Shown: positions 26,814 through 36,542, counted from the stretch's first letter. The stretch: 64,000 nt of DNA from Bacteroidia bacterium (GCA_009929175.1 SABC01000005.1:23611-87610); one strand, 5' to 3'. Numbers and translations: made by a program. Notes: generated from the letters alone by a model not told the origin.

Positions 26814-27914
26814 ATGCAAGAGAACGGCTTTGAGAGCGCACTTAAAGTAAACGAAGGAGTAGACCAGCCTCCCGTGGTCAATCCATATTTAGGAAATTTT
26901 TACAAGAAAAACAGGACCCGCCTTTTAACCGAAGAGGAGTACGTAAATGGGATAAAGGCCGGGAACACTACAATTTTGAGCCAAGCAATAACACTTGTAG
27001 AAAGTTCACTTCCAGAACATAGGGAGTTGGCTCAAAAAATCATATCACGGTGTATTCATTTTGCCACCGACTCTATGCGTATTGGCATCACAGGGGTGCC
27101 AGGTGCAGGGAAAAGCACTTTTATAGAGGCCTTTGGCTCTCTAATCACAAATAAAGGACACAAACTGGCAGTGCTTGCCATAGACCCAAGCAGCGAAAAA
27201 AGCAAGGGGAGCATACTTGGAGACAAAACCCGTATGGAAACCCTGTGCAACGACCCCAACGCATTTATAAGGCCAAGCCCTAGCAGTGGCTCGTTGGGAG
27301 GAGTGGCCCGCAAAACCAGGGAAAGCATTATTTTATGCGAAGCTGCCGGTTACGATGTTATTTTTATTGAAACTGTAGGAGTAGGGCAGTCCGAGACAGC
27401 AGTCCACTCCATGAGCGACTTCTTTTTGCTTCTTATGCTTGCCGGAGCCGGAGACGAATTGCAAGGTATTAAGAGGGGGATCATGGAGATGTCCGACCTG
27501 ATTGCAATCACAAAATCCGATGGAAACAACAGGGAGAAGGCCACCCTTGCAAGAGCCCTGTACAAAAACGCCCTTCACCTCTTCCCCCCTACCGATTCGG
27601 GGTGGGAGCCTACTGCGGTCACTACATCTTCCGTCACCAGGGAGGGACTGGAAGATGTCCTCGAAATCATCCACAAATACTTTGAACTTACCCGCGCAAA
27701 CGGCTACTATTTGAATAAACGCAGGGAGCAGTCAAGATACTGGATGTACGAGACCATACAGGAAGATTTGCGCAACCGGTTTTATGAAAACGAAGTTGTG
27801 AAGTCAAATCTCGGACATTACGAAAACATGGTCCTAGAAGGAAAATTAAGTTCTTTTGCAGCAGCAGGAGAACTGATAGAAAAATACAATTCCACCCACA
27901 AGCATAACATTTAA
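26814..27914 (+). CDS. meaB: Methylmalonyl-CoA mutase-associated GTPase MeaB
   Basis: G3E-family GTPase that protects and loads adenosylcobalamin-dependent methylmalonyl-CoA mutase, an enzyme of the succinate-propionate pathway. Walker A is at about 94-102 (GVPGAGKST); also visible are AIDPSS, the switch III-containing ETVGVGQSE, and the guanine-specificity motif as TKSDG in place of NKAD. At 366 aa it has the family's length. The mutase subunits are not in the window. ArgK is an older name for the same family. It is followed 8 bases later by the metal exporter gene. Confidence 0.93.
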   Translation: MQENGFESALKVNEGVDQPPVVNPYLGNFYKKNRTRLLTEEEYVNGIKAGNTTILSQAITLVESSLPEHRELAQKIISRCIHFATDSMRIGITGVPGAGKSTFIEAFGSLITNKGHKLAVLAIDPSSEKSKGSILGDKTRMETLCNDPNAFIRPSPSSGSLGGVARKTRESIILCEAAGYDVIFIETVGVGQSETAVHSMSDFFLLLMLAGAGDELQGIKRGIMEMSDLIAITKSDGNNREKATLARALYKNALHLFPPTDSGWEPTAVTTSSVTREGLEDVLEIIHKYFELTRANGYYLNKRREQSRYWMYETIQEDLRNRFYENEVVKSNLGHYENMVLEGKLSSFAAAGELIEKYNSTHKHNI

Positions 27915-27922
27915 ACCACAAC

Positions 27923-29227
27923 ATGCACACACTTCTCGAAGCATTGAAAAACAGTGTTCTCATAACCGGCCTGGTTATGATAATGATGATACTTATAGAA
28001 TACATCAATATACAGTCCCACGGAGAGAGTTTCCGTAAACTCAAGAATTCCAATTTTCGGCAGGTTCTGCTGGCTGCTGGTCTTGGACTTATCCCAGGTT
28101 GTGTGGGAGGTTTTGCAGTTGTATCACTTTACACCCACAGGTTGCTTAGCTTTGGGGCATTGGTTGCAATGATGATTGCCTCCTCCGGAGACGAAGCATT
28201 CATAATGCTGGCAATGATTCCAAAAACCGCAATCATTTTGTTTGCCTCATTGTTTGCTATTGGCATAATCACTGGGGTGTTAGTCGATAAATTTGTAAAA
28301 AAGGAGGTAGCTCCTTTCGATCCAAACCATTACGAAATCCACGAAAACTGCTGTGACTCCCATTCCCATTCAAAAAGAGGGATATTCAACTCCACTTTCG
28401 GCGCTAATTTTGCAAAAGTCACCAAAGAGCGGGCTTTGATTCTTGCTGGCATTGCACTGTTTATTGCAGCTGTGGTGATGGGACTTTTAGAACACGACCA
28501 CTCAGCACACGAGCTGAGCGACCATGCCGTACATTCAACTGTAGTCCATTCCGTATCTAGTAATGACCCTGATGTACTTTCTGATAATCAAACTATTGAC
28601 GATAAAAGAATTTGCATTCAGGATGAACTTCACGAAGGTCACAACCACTCTACCCATAACCATGATCATGCTGATGCGACCCATAACCACGACCACGCTC
28701 AACCAGCCCATGTGCATGAGCAGGAGCACAACCTTCATTCCCATGGGAATTTCAATATTTTTAGCGAAAGGTGGATCAATCTGATATTTGCCGGACTAAG
28801 TCTGGTTGTCCTGTTCATGACAGCAAAAGCAAATGAGCATTTTATAAAGGAACACCTGTGGAACCATGTAGTCAAAAAACACCTGAAATCAATATTCTTA
28901 TGGACTTTTGGTGCTCTGCTTGTGATTCACTACGGGATGCAGTTCCTGCACCTGGAAGACTGGATTGCCAACAACATCTTCTTGGTTATTCTGCTTGCAG
29001 CAGCTATAGGTCTGATTCCCGAATCCGGACCACATATGATTTTCATAACCCTTTTTGCAGGAGGGATGGTTCCCTTTAGCGTGCTTATGGTGAGCTCTAT
29101 TGTCCAGGACGGGCATACAGCATTGCCATTGTTGGCCGAAAGCAAAAAGAGCTTTGCCAAGGCAAAGCTCATAAACATGTGTATCGGAATTATCGTGGGG
29201 ATTTTGCTACATTTTGCAGGATTATAG
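27923..29227 (+). CDS. Putative 10-TM heavy-metal/manganese exporter with His-rich loop
   Basis: 434 aa. Two halves, each with about four to five membrane segments, are related: both hold a 'GLIPGCVGG/GLIPESGPH' motif and a following segment with conserved small and acidic residues (SSGDEAF; VQDGHTALPLL), the pattern of the ArsP_2-like putative manganese transporter family. Between the halves is a hydrophilic loop (about 191-274) with 20 histidines, including two copies of THNHDHA, likely a metal-binding buffer. Cys143-Cys144 precede a further His pair. Substrate is unproven; Mn, Zn or other divalent metal are candidates. It shares an operon with meaB. Confidence 0.75.
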   Translation: MHTLLEALKNSVLITGLVMIMMILIEYINIQSHGESFRKLKNSNFRQVLLAAGLGLIPGCVGGFAVVSLYTHRLLSFGALVAMMIASSGDEAFIMLAMIPKTAIILFASLFAIGIITGVLVDKFVKKEVAPFDPNHYEIHENCCDSHSHSKRGIFNSTFGANFAKVTKERALILAGIALFIAAVVMGLLEHDHSAHELSDHAVHSTVVHSVSSNDPDVLSDNQTIDDKRICIQDELHEGHNHSTHNHDHADATHNHDHAQPAHVHEQEHNLHSHGNFNIFSERWINLIFAGLSLVVLFMTAKANEHFIKEHLWNHVVKKHLKSIFLWTFGALLVIHYGMQFLHLEDWIANNIFLVILLAAAIGLIPESGPHMIFITLFAGGMVPFSVLMVSSIVQDGHTALPLLAESKKSFAKAKLINMCIGIIVGILLHFAGL

Positions 29228-29242
29228 CAGTTGCGGCAAAAA

Positions 29243-31153
29243 CTACTCTCCGTTCATTGAGAGTAAAAACTCCGTATTGTTTTCTGTCCTTAGCAGGCGG
29301 GTCTTCATGAATTCCATTGCCTCCACAGAGTTCATGTCTGCAAGGTAATTTCTGAGGATCCAAATCCTGTTTAGTGTCTCTTTGTCAAATAACAGATCCT
29401 CCCTCCTTGTGCTGCTTAGTGTGACATCAACTGCGGGGAATACACGTTTGTTGGAGAGTTTCCTGTCCAGTTGCAACTCCATATTGCCGGTACCCTTGAA
29501 CTCTTCAAAAATCACTTCGTCCATCTTGGAGCCGGTTTCGGTAAGGGCTGTTGCAAGTATAGTCAAGGAACCGCCATTCTCTATGTTACGGGCAGCTCCG
29601 AAAAACCTCTTTGGTTTGTGAAGGGCATTGGCATCGACACCACCGCTCAACACCTTACCCGATGCAGGTTGCACTGTATTGAAAGCTCTGGCAAGCCGCG
29701 TGATCGAATCCAAAAGGATAACAACATCATGACCACACTCCACAAGCCTTTTTGCCTTTTCGAGTACGATGTTTGCAACTTTCACATGTCTCTCAGCCGG
29801 CTCATCAAAAGTAGAGGCAATCACTTCTCCCCTGACACTACGTGCCATGTCTGTAACCTCTTCGGGACGTTCATCAATCAAAAGAACAATCATATACACC
29901 TCCGGATGGTTGTCAGCAATTGCATTTGCAATATCCTTCAAAAGGACAGTCTTTCCGGTTTTGGGTTGAGCTACAATAAGCCCCCTTTGACCCTTACCTA
30001 TTGGCGCAAACATATCCACAACCCTTGTAGAAAGGCTGTTATGGCCATTGGATGTGATATTGAACTTCTCGTTTGGGAACAATGGAGTCAGAAAATCAAA
30101 AGGAACCCTGTCCCTAATGAACTCGGGACTCCTTCCATTGATCTGTTTTACCTTTACCAGAGGAAAGTATTTATCCCCCTCTTTTGGAGGCTTAATCTCT
30201 CCGGTAAGTGAATCCCCTGTTTTAAGTCCGTATAGTTTAATCTGGGACTGGGAAACGTAAATATCATCGGGAGAATTGAGGTAGTTGTAGTCCGAAGATC
30301 TTAAAAACCCGTAACCATCGGGCATAATCTCCAAAACACCTGTGGCATCTACAACCCCTTCGAATTCAAATTTAGGTTTACCATTTGGGGTATTCTCATG
30401 TTTCTTCTGGAATTCCTTCTTTTCTTGTTGAGGAACAGAATGTCCCTTTTGCTCCGGAACAGCATTGGAACTATTTTGAGTTACAGAAGGATTTGAATCT
30501 TTTGGCTGGTTGGTTTTTTGTTCCTGAGGGGTGTTTTGCCTTGGGTCCCTTTGGTTGGGATGATTATGGTGTTGGGGGCCCATTTGTTTTGGTTCCTGAA
30601 CAACGTTATCTGAAGCTACTGGTGATTGTTGTTCTGTACTTGCAACCTTATCTTTGACAGTATTTGGCTGGGAAGGCTTTCTCCCCCTCCTGGACCTTAA
30701 TTGTTTGTCGGATTTGTCTGCTATAGGTTGCTGGACGCTCTTAACCTCTTTGTTATCGCTTTCTTTTGGAGCCGGAGTATCATTTTGGATTGCTGCAACC
30801 GTTGGTCTGGGTTGGCTAACTGCTGCAGGAACTGTAGCTGTTGGCTTTGATTCCAAAGCTTCGTTGGACTTTGCTTCGGGTTTGGATGCAGGCCTTCCCC
30901 GTTTTTTTTGAGGTCTCTCTTTATCTGCCAACTCTTTTGTATTGTTTTGGCGAGGTGGTTTTACCTCCCTTTTAATAACAGGTCTCCGGATTGGAGGTTC
31001 AGAAGATAAGCTTCCTACTTTTGCCTGCTCGTCCAGGATTTCGTATATTAAATCCTCCCGGGAAAAGCCTTTTGCTTTTGCAATCTTCAGATTATCGGCA
31101 ATGGCAACCAGCTCTTCCTGATTTTTCTTGCTTAATTCTTGTATGTCGTACAT
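29243..31153 (-). CDS. rho: Transcription termination factor Rho with long disordered insert
   Basis: Hexameric RNA helicase that ends transcription. Order: Rho N-terminal helical domain (1-45), a roughly 210-residue low-complexity insert (about 48-260) rich in Pro, Gln, Asn, Lys and Ser, the OB-fold RNA-binding domain (about 262-340), and the RecA-like ATPase with Walker A AQPKTGKT and the R-finger region near [12 protein letters not shown]. The core is intact, while total length (636 aa) far exceeds the 420 of E. coli. The insert holds two AT-hook-like cores (KKRGRP near 84-89 and RRGRKP near 155-160). A similar insert in Bacteroides thetaiotaomicron Rho has been reported to drive phase separation. 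Confidence 0.96.
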   Translation of the reverse strand: MYDIQELSKKNQEELVAIADNLKIAKAKGFSREDLIYEILDEQAKVGSLSSEPPIRRPVIKREVKPPRQNNTKELADKERPQKKRGRPASKPEAKSNEALESKPTATVPAAVSQPRPTVAAIQNDTPAPKESDNKEVKSVQQPIADKSDKQLRSRRGRKPSQPNTVKDKVASTEQQSPVASDNVVQEPKQMGPQHHNHPNQRDPRQNTPQEQKTNQPKDSNPSVTQNSSNAVPEQKGHSVPQQEKKEFQKKHENTPNGKPKFEFEGVVDATGVLEIMPDGYGFLRSSDYNYLNSPDDIYVSQSQIKLYGLKTGDSLTGEIKPPKEGDKYFPLVKVKQINGRSPEFIRDRVPFDFLTPLFPNEKFNITSNGHNSLSTRVVDMFAPIGKGQRGLIVAQPKTGKTVLLKDIANAIADNHPEVYMIVLLIDERPEEVTDMARSVRGEVIASTFDEPAERHVKVANIVLEKAKRLVECGHDVVILLDSITRLARAFNTVQPASGKVLSGGVDANALHKPKRFFGAARNIENGGSLTILATALTETGSKMDEVIFEEFKGTGNMELQLDRKLSNKRVFPAVDVTLSSTRREDLLFDKETLNRIWILRNYLADMNSVEAMEFMKTRLLRTENNTEFLLSMNGE

Positions 31154-31179
31154 TGATTAATTGTGTGGATGTGAATTAC

Positions 31180-31195
31180 CCCTATGAATATAGGG
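31180..31195. repeat. Hairpin in the rho leader
   Basis: Perfect 6-base inverted repeat CCCTAT / ATAGGG with a GAAT loop, 26 bases ahead of the rho ATG and inside its predicted leader. Rho is autoregulated in several bacteria, so a role is conceivable but unproven. Confidence 0.35.
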
Positions 31196-31211
31196 TCTCT
31201 AAACCTTGCTG

Positions 31212-31242
31212 CAAAAATAAGGTTTTTAGTGGAAAAAACAAA
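31212..31242 (-). promoter_or_regulatory. Promoter of rho
   Basis: Minus-strand TTTG (31239-31242), 19 bases, TATTTTTG (31212-31219). A 7-base inverted repeat AAACCTT (31201-31207) / AAGGTTT (31219-31225) brackets the -7 element and the predicted start site. Confidence 0.75.
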
Positions 31243-31258
31243 ATAATTGGAAGGAAAT

Positions 31259-31636
31259 CTATTTGCAGGCAATAACATCTATTTCAATCAAAGCCCCTTT
31301 TGGCAAGCCGACCACAGCAAAAGCAACCCGTGCCGGGAAAGGTTCGGTATAAAAGCTTGCGTAAACTTCGTTCATAGCAACAAAATCAGCCATGTTTGTC
31401 AAATATACCGTGGATTTTACCACGTCCGAAAAAGTGTATCCTGCCTTCTCAAGGATATAGCCAATATTCTTAAGGACCTGTTGTGCCTGCTCTTTTACAC
31501 CTCCCGGAACAAACTCTCCGGTATTGGCATCAACCGGCAGTTGACCCGAAACATACAGAAAACCATTTACCTCAACTGCCTGACTGTATGGGCCTACTGC
31601 TTTAGGAGCATTCTCTGTGGAAATTACTTTTTTCAT
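31259..31636 (-). CDS. ridA: RidA family enamine/imine deaminase
   Basis: 125-aa protein of the YjgF/YER057c/UK114 family that hydrolyses reactive 2-aminoacrylate and related enamines produced by PLP enzymes. The GPYSQA motif near residue 15, the substrate-binding Arg in FPARVAF and the conserved terminal IEIDVIA are present. It forms trimers with active sites at the subunit interfaces in the family. It lies 42 bases downstream of lptD on the same strand. Confidence 0.95.
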   Translation of the reverse strand: MKKVISTENAPKAVGPYSQAVEVNGFLYVSGQLPVDANTGEFVPGGVKEQAQQVLKNIGYILEKAGYTFSDVVKSTVYLTNMADFVAMNEVYASFYTEPFPARVAFAVVGLPKGALIEIDVIACK

Positions 31637-31678
31637 GATAACTATATAAAATTTACATTAATAAAATAAGGATTCACT

Positions 31679-34402
31679 CTAGAAACCTGCACCGCGATCC
31701 CAGTAACTGGCATTTTTCTTGAACTGCAGAAGGTCTGCCAGTGCAGATGCCTTTGCGTTGATACGGAAACTCCAGCTTTCAAACATTCCTGAAGGCACCC
31801 AGGATACCGAAATCAGGAAACAGTGGAGGTCGTAGGTTGCACTCAGTTGGGTTGTGGTGAGTGCCATCTTCATCATGTCTATACCTGTGTTTACATTTAT
31901 ATTCAAATCCTTGCCCAGTTTTACCTGTGCCGACACACCAAGGGTTTGCATATGAGAGTGGTTGGTTGTCAAAAGACCACCAATATTGGAATAATTCCTG
32001 CTGTAGGAGTAATTGTAGTTGAAGTTGACAGACCATGGATTGGACGGGTCAAGGTAGTAAACCCATCCGCCAGGGATATACTCGCCAGTAACAGGATGAT
32101 TATAAACCCTCACATAATCTGACCCAGGTTCGGGACTCCCGTCGGGAAGCCCCATTCCGGCTCCCTTTCTTTCACCTCCGCCCGAAAGTTGGTATGAGAG
32201 GGAAACACTTGCATTGGTAAGCCTGGCAAGCTGGCCCAGACCATGTTCCATAAAATTGAGTTTGTTATATGTACGCCCCTGGTTATCCACTGCATAAGGG
32301 TTGAAGGTAGCATTGGCATTAAAAGCCAGCGAACCAAATATAGTGGTGCTCATTGAGGCTGATATATTGGACAGCTTTAGCGAGTCTGCAAGGAAATTAT
32401 ATGAACCGCTGAAATTCAGGTTGTCAATTAGTTTGATTTTCTTGAATCCCCCATCGGTTGTATCACTTTGACTAACAACTTTGGCTTCGAAGTTGTTGCC
32501 CAAAGAAAAATTCATAGATGCGCTGCTTCCCTTAGACGGAAAACCAAAAACCATGTTTTCGTATATGTTGTAATCTTGTCTCTTTTCAACACCGTTATTA
32601 TCCACATACGTCAGAGTGCGGTAACCGTTTCCGGGAGTACCTTGTTCTGGACGGTAACTCAAGCTGACGGATGGCTTTACCATATGGCGGATTGTCTTTA
32701 TTTTGGATCTCGGACCGAAGTTGAAAAACCCGTAAATTGTTGTAGACATAGACATTGAAGCAGAAAAGTCGGTAGTTGCCCCAAAATGTGAGAAGATATC
32801 CCCTATTTCACTCTGAACGGTACCGGTCTCTGAGTCATAAAACTTCTCATTTTGCTGGAAAAACCAGTTCATACCATATGTGACACCGGGAGAAAACTGC
32901 AGGTAATTCAACAAGTTGAATGTTGGCAATCCAATCTGGAAATTATGCTGCATACCGCTCCTGAATTTGGAAAGGAAATCATCCCCCCCGAACTCACTTG
33001 CCTTAAAATTGACTTTGTTGTTAAGATTGGAATTATAGTGAAACGAAATTTTTTCGTAAAAACGCTCTTTGCCTACTGCCTCTTTTCTTTTGAACGGATA
33101 AATACGGTTTACTGTAAATGTAAGGTTTGGAACTGTGAAAGCGTACGAGCTGTCCAGTGAATTTTGGCTATGGAGCAAGTTGAGTGAAAAGGAGAACGGA
33201 GTGCCATCAAAGGTCCTCCCGTAAGATACCGAAGAAGATATCTGGTTTTGCAGGCTCTGCTGGATGTCGTACGAATTGAATCGATCATTCATTGGGGTGG
33301 CAAAGTTCACAGAGGCCCTGAATGTTGTACCGGGGCGTGCCTTTGGATCCTGAGAATGACTCCATCGTACTGCAAAATCTTTTGATCTGTAAAAGTCGGG
33401 GGCATCCTTCTCCCCTACCTGGTTAACAGAATAGTTCAAACTGAGATCGCCATTATATTTGTACCGTTTACGATAGCGTGAGGTGAGCATTGCATTCCAG
33501 GAACCAAGTGTATAAATATCGGTTGTAAGTGTAGCATCAAAATGATCCCCGAATACAAAATAATAGCCAAGCCCTTTCAATGAGAACCCTCGGCTTGCTT
33601 CGTCGTTGAAAGTAGGAATAAGAATGCCGCTGGCCCTGGTTACCTGGTTAGGAACAAATCCGAATGGCAAGGCAAAAGGGGTCGGGACATCTTCAAGGAC
33701 CAGGTATGCAGGACCAAACACCGTGGTCCTGTTTGGTTTGTTTATCACCTTTGCATTTGTCAGTTTGAGGTAAAAGTGGGGGTGTTCATGGTCGCACGTC
33801 GTATATTTGCCCCCAGCTATATTGATGGAGTTGTCGGCCATCTTCTTGAGTTTTGTTCCGTGAAGGAAACCCTCAGACTCCTGGGTTATCATGTTCCTGA
33901 AAAGAGCTTTGCGGGATTCGAAATTATAGTAAACATCTTCCATTTCGAATTTGTCTGCTCCTTCTGTCACTACCGGCTTGCCCTGGAGGATACCGGCAGT
34001 ATCCTTTATTCCTGAGGCAAATACGGTTTTGGAAGTCATATCATACGACATATAGGCCGACTTGATCTCAAGGCTGCCATAATTAACCGCAACATCGCCA
34101 TAATAATAGATAATCCTGTTACGGACATCCTCGACAATTGAGTCATTGGCTCCCGAAAATATCGGATAAAGAAGGGTACCCCTCCTTGCAGCCGAATCAG
34201 ACGCAGTCATTCTGAGGCTGTCTTTAAAAGCCAGGGTATCTGTTTGAGACAAGGTGTCTTTACGGACCACAACAAGAGAATCCTGCGACCTTTTCGAAAT
34301 AGTGTCCTGCTGAGCCCTTGAGGGTGTTCCATAGGAGGCAGAACCAGCCCCAAAGAGCATGCATATCAGTATCGCAAAGGACAACCACAACTCACTTCTC
34401 AA
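31679..34402 (-). CDS. lptD: LPS-assembly outer-membrane protein LptD (Bacteroidota type)
   Basis: Places lipopolysaccharide in the outer leaflet of the outer membrane. The frame opens at TTG 34453 but has no ATG before the hydrophobic core; TTG 34402 is preferred since it gives a clean signal peptide (MRSELWLSFAILICMLFG...) and follows the predicted promoter at 34425-34454. That gives 907 aa. The N-terminal third resembles OstA/LptA beta-jellyroll ('VNYGSLEIKSAYMSYDM', 'GKPVVTEGADKFEMEDVYYNF'), followed by a large barrel of aromatic-rich strands and a PxxLPFGF-like entry segment near 250. The conserved cysteine pairs of E. coli LptD are not apparent, as is usual here. Confidence 0.87.
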   Translation of the reverse strand: MRSELWLSFAILICMLFGAGSASYGTPSRAQQDTISKRSQDSLVVVRKDTLSQTDTLAFKDSLRMTASDSAARRGTLLYPIFSGANDSIVEDVRNRIIYYYGDVAVNYGSLEIKSAYMSYDMTSKTVFASGIKDTAGILQGKPVVTEGADKFEMEDVYYNFESRKALFRNMITQESEGFLHGTKLKKMADNSINIAGGKYTTCDHEHPHFYLKLTNAKVINKPNRTTVFGPAYLVLEDVPTPFALPFGFVPNQVTRASGILIPTFNDEASRGFSLKGLGYYFVFGDHFDATLTTDIYTLGSWNAMLTSRYRKRYKYNGDLSLNYSVNQVGEKDAPDFYRSKDFAVRWSHSQDPKARPGTTFRASVNFATPMNDRFNSYDIQQSLQNQISSSVSYGRTFDGTPFSFSLNLLHSQNSLDSSYAFTVPNLTFTVNRIYPFKRKEAVGKERFYEKISFHYNSNLNNKVNFKASEFGGDDFLSKFRSGMQHNFQIGLPTFNLLNYLQFSPGVTYGMNWFFQQNEKFYDSETGTVQSEIGDIFSHFGATTDFSASMSMSTTIYGFFNFGPRSKIKTIRHMVKPSVSLSYRPEQGTPGNGYRTLTYVDNNGVEKRQDYNIYENMVFGFPSKGSSASMNFSLGNNFEAKVVSQSDTTDGGFKKIKLIDNLNFSGSYNFLADSLKLSNISASMSTTIFGSLAFNANATFNPYAVDNQGRTYNKLNFMEHGLGQLARLTNASVSLSYQLSGGGERKGAGMGLPDGSPEPGSDYVRVYNHPVTGEYIPGGWVYYLDPSNPWSVNFNYNYSYSRNYSNIGGLLTTNHSHMQTLGVSAQVKLGKDLNINVNTGIDMMKMALTTTQLSATYDLHCFLISVSWVPSGMFESWSFRINAKASALADLLQFKKNASYWDRGAGF

Positions 34403-34424
34403 AACCGGATGGTATAAGGTTTGA

Positions 34425-34454
34425 CAAAAATATGTTACATTTGTGACCCACAAA
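34425..34454 (-). promoter_or_regulatory. Promoter of lptD-ridA
   Basis: Minus-strand TTTG (34451-34454), 18 bases, TATTTTTG (34425-34432). It overlaps the candidate amidase promoter on the other strand, and supports TTG 34402 as lptD start. Confidence 0.6.
34436..34443 (+). promoter_or_regulatory. Candidate -7 element of the amidase gene
   Basis: TACATTTG, 34 bases before the ATG at 34478. The only nearby TTTG (34420-34423) is too close at 12 bases. Confidence 0.4.
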
Positions 34455-34477
34455 GTTAATTATATTTAGCAACAATT

Positions 34478-35584
34478 ATGCCTTTGAAAGCTCTTTTGGT
34501 CATTTTTTGCCTGTACCTGTCCTGCAACCTCACAGCTCAGGAGGGCTCCTCTGTGAGTATCCGAAAAGTGGTCATAGACGCAGGCCACGGAGGAAAGGAC
34601 CCCGGCACGGTCAGTCCCGACGGCAGGGTCAAGGAAAAAGATATTACATTGGCTGTTGCTTTGAGACTGGGAGAGTTGATTTCCAAAAAGCATCCTCATA
34701 TAGAAGTAATATATACAAGGAAAAGTGATGTGGCGGTTGCACTGGACAAACGTTCAGCAATTGCAAACAAAAGCAAAGCGGACCTTTTCATTTCCATCCA
34801 TGTAAATGGAGCCCGTTCCCGGGCAGCAACAGGGACCGAAACATTTGTTATGGGACCCGATAAGTCTAGCTCTAACCTGGAAGTCACTATGCTGGAAAAC
34901 AGCGTAATACTGCTCGAAGGAGATGATTATCATACCAGGTACGAAGGTTTTAACCCAAACGACCCCGAATCGTACATTATATTCACCCTTTTACAAAACG
35001 CTCATCTGGAACAAAGCCTTATCATGGCATCTCTGGTACAGAGTGCATTTGACAAAGGACCTATCAAAATAAACAGAGGTATAAAGCAAGCTCCATTTTT
35101 GGTTCTTTGGAGAACCAGCATGCCCTCTGTCCTCGTTGAGCTTGGGTTTATCTCAAATTCAAATGACCTCAGGTATCTCCGTGACAAGAAGCACCAGGAT
35201 CAATTCGCCTCTCTCATTTTTGAAGCCTTTGAAAAATACAAGCAACAATATGACAAAGGTTACAACAATCTGGATTACGTCACACCTGCCGGATTAAAAG
35301 ATGAAGGGAGCAATGCAGGAAAATCAGATTCAGAGCAGGATGAGCAACAGGAAATCCATTACAGGGTGCAGATTATGGCTGTCAACAAACCTCTTGCAGC
35401 CGGGTCAAAAGAGTTCAAAGGAGAAAAGAATATCGGACACATCATATCGGGAAACCTTTACAAATACACCGTAGGGGAATACCTCTCCCTTGAGGAGGCA
35501 AGGAGTGCCCGGGCAAAAATATCCGAAAAGTTCCCTCAGGCATTTATAATAAAGGTCCAAAAAGGGAAAATCATACCATTGTAA
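34478..35584 (+). CDS. N-acetylmuramoyl-L-alanine amidase (Amidase_3) with SPOR-like C-terminus
   Basis: 368 aa. Signal peptide ending near LTAQ; then the zinc amidase domain (about 28-255) with the first zinc His in IDAGHGGKDPG, a catalytic/zinc pair around 'FISIHVNGA', and the Glu in SVLVELGFISN. It cleaves the bond between muramic acid and the stem peptide and helps separate daughter cells. The last ~75 residues (HYRVQIMAV ... AFIIKVQKG) look like a SPOR domain, which binds denuded septal glycan. A Lys/Asp/Gln-rich linker (about 265-290) joins them. The MCE gene follows 19 bases downstream. Confidence 0.9.
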   Translation: MPLKALLVIFCLYLSCNLTAQEGSSVSIRKVVIDAGHGGKDPGTVSPDGRVKEKDITLAVALRLGELISKKHPHIEVIYTRKSDVAVALDKRSAIANKSKADLFISIHVNGARSRAATGTETFVMGPDKSSSNLEVTMLENSVILLEGDDYHTRYEGFNPNDPESYIIFTLLQNAHLEQSLIMASLVQSAFDKGPIKINRGIKQAPFLVLWRTSMPSVLVELGFISNSNDLRYLRDKKHQDQFASLIFEAFEKYKQQYDKGYNNLDYVTPAGLKDEGSNAGKSDSEQDEQQEIHYRVQIMAVNKPLAAGSKEFKGEKNIGHIISGNLYKYTVGEYLSLEEARSARAKISEKFPQAFIIKVQKGKIIPL

Positions 35585-35603
35585 TAATTGAGAAACAGAA
35601 CAT

Positions 35604-36524
35604 ATGTCTAAATTCAAACCCACACGTGAACAAAAAATCGGGCTATTTGCAATAGTAACCCTATTGTCCCTATATATTACGGTAAACTATCTGAAAGGAA
35701 AGGATCTTTTTAGCAACAGGAATACCTATTACTCTTATTTCCATGATGTAGAGGGACTAACACCAACCGGCCCCATATACATAAGAGGGCTCAAGGTTGG
35801 CACTATAGAAGAGATAGCTTACAACCCACAGAGAGATAATTTTACCATCACAATGAAGGTAAGCAACCGTTACCGGATTCCGTCAAACTCCATTGCAACC
35901 GCATACAGTGCCGACCTTCTCGGCACCAAAGCTATTAAAATTGAGATGGGCGACAATTCCGGGTTTCTCTCCAACAAAGGAACCATGGTCAGCTCCTCTC
36001 AAGCCGGGATGGTGGAGATGATCTCAGCCGAGTTCAAACCAATTTTGAATGACATTTCCAAACTTATCCAAACCTTGGATACCACACTCAACAATATAAA
36101 TTCAGTTATTGACCAAGATGCCAGGCGTAATATTGCCGGCTCGCTGTCAAATCTTAACGCCACCCTGGAAGCAACAAGAAGGCTTGCACAGTCCCTTGGC
36201 AACAGTGGTCCCCAAATAAATGAGGTGATCTCAAACGTGAACCAACTAACAAGCCAACTCAACCAAGGAACCACATCCCTTAACCGGAGCCTTGACAACG
36301 TATCGAGGATAACCGACTCACTTAGCAAAGCCGACTTGGCAGGCACTGTAAATTCATTCAAGGTTCTTTTGGAAAAGTTATCCGATCCTGACGGAAGCGT
36401 AGGGAAACTTATCTCCAGCGACACTCTCCACAACTCCGTCGAAGAGTTGATAAAAGAGCTGGATCAGTTGATAGGCAACATAAACAGCAATCCAAAAAAA
36501 TATATCAGGATAAGTGTGTTTTAA
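35604..36524 (+). CDS. MCE/MlaD-family lipid transport protein
   Basis: 306 aa with one N-terminal membrane anchor (about 10-30) and an MCE domain (about 35-118, with 'GPIYIRGLKVGTI' and 'LLGTKAIKIEMG'). The C-terminal half is a long amphipathic alpha-helical coiled coil rich in Asn, Leu and Ser. MlaD-type proteins bind phospholipids in the periplasm as hexamers and work with MlaE/MlaF; those partners are not in the window. It is probably co-transcribed with the amidase. Confidence 0.87.
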   Translation: MSKFKPTREQKIGLFAIVTLLSLYITVNYLKGKDLFSNRNTYYSYFHDVEGLTPTGPIYIRGLKVGTIEEIAYNPQRDNFTITMKVSNRYRIPSNSIATAYSADLLGTKAIKIEMGDNSGFLSNKGTMVSSSQAGMVEMISAEFKPILNDISKLIQTLDTTLNNINSVIDQDARRNIAGSLSNLNATLEATRRLAQSLGNSGPQINEVISNVNQLTSQLNQGTTSLNRSLDNVSRITDSLSKADLAGTVNSFKVLLEKLSDPDGSVGKLISSDTLHNSVEELIKELDQLIGNINSNPKKYIRISVF

Positions 36525-36542
36525 TTAAAAAATTTGTTTATA

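Noticed and set aside
29471..30211. Plus-strand open frame of 246 codons opposite rho
   Set aside because: Lies within the conserved Rho ATPase and RNA-binding region; no domain, promoter or codon pattern of its own.
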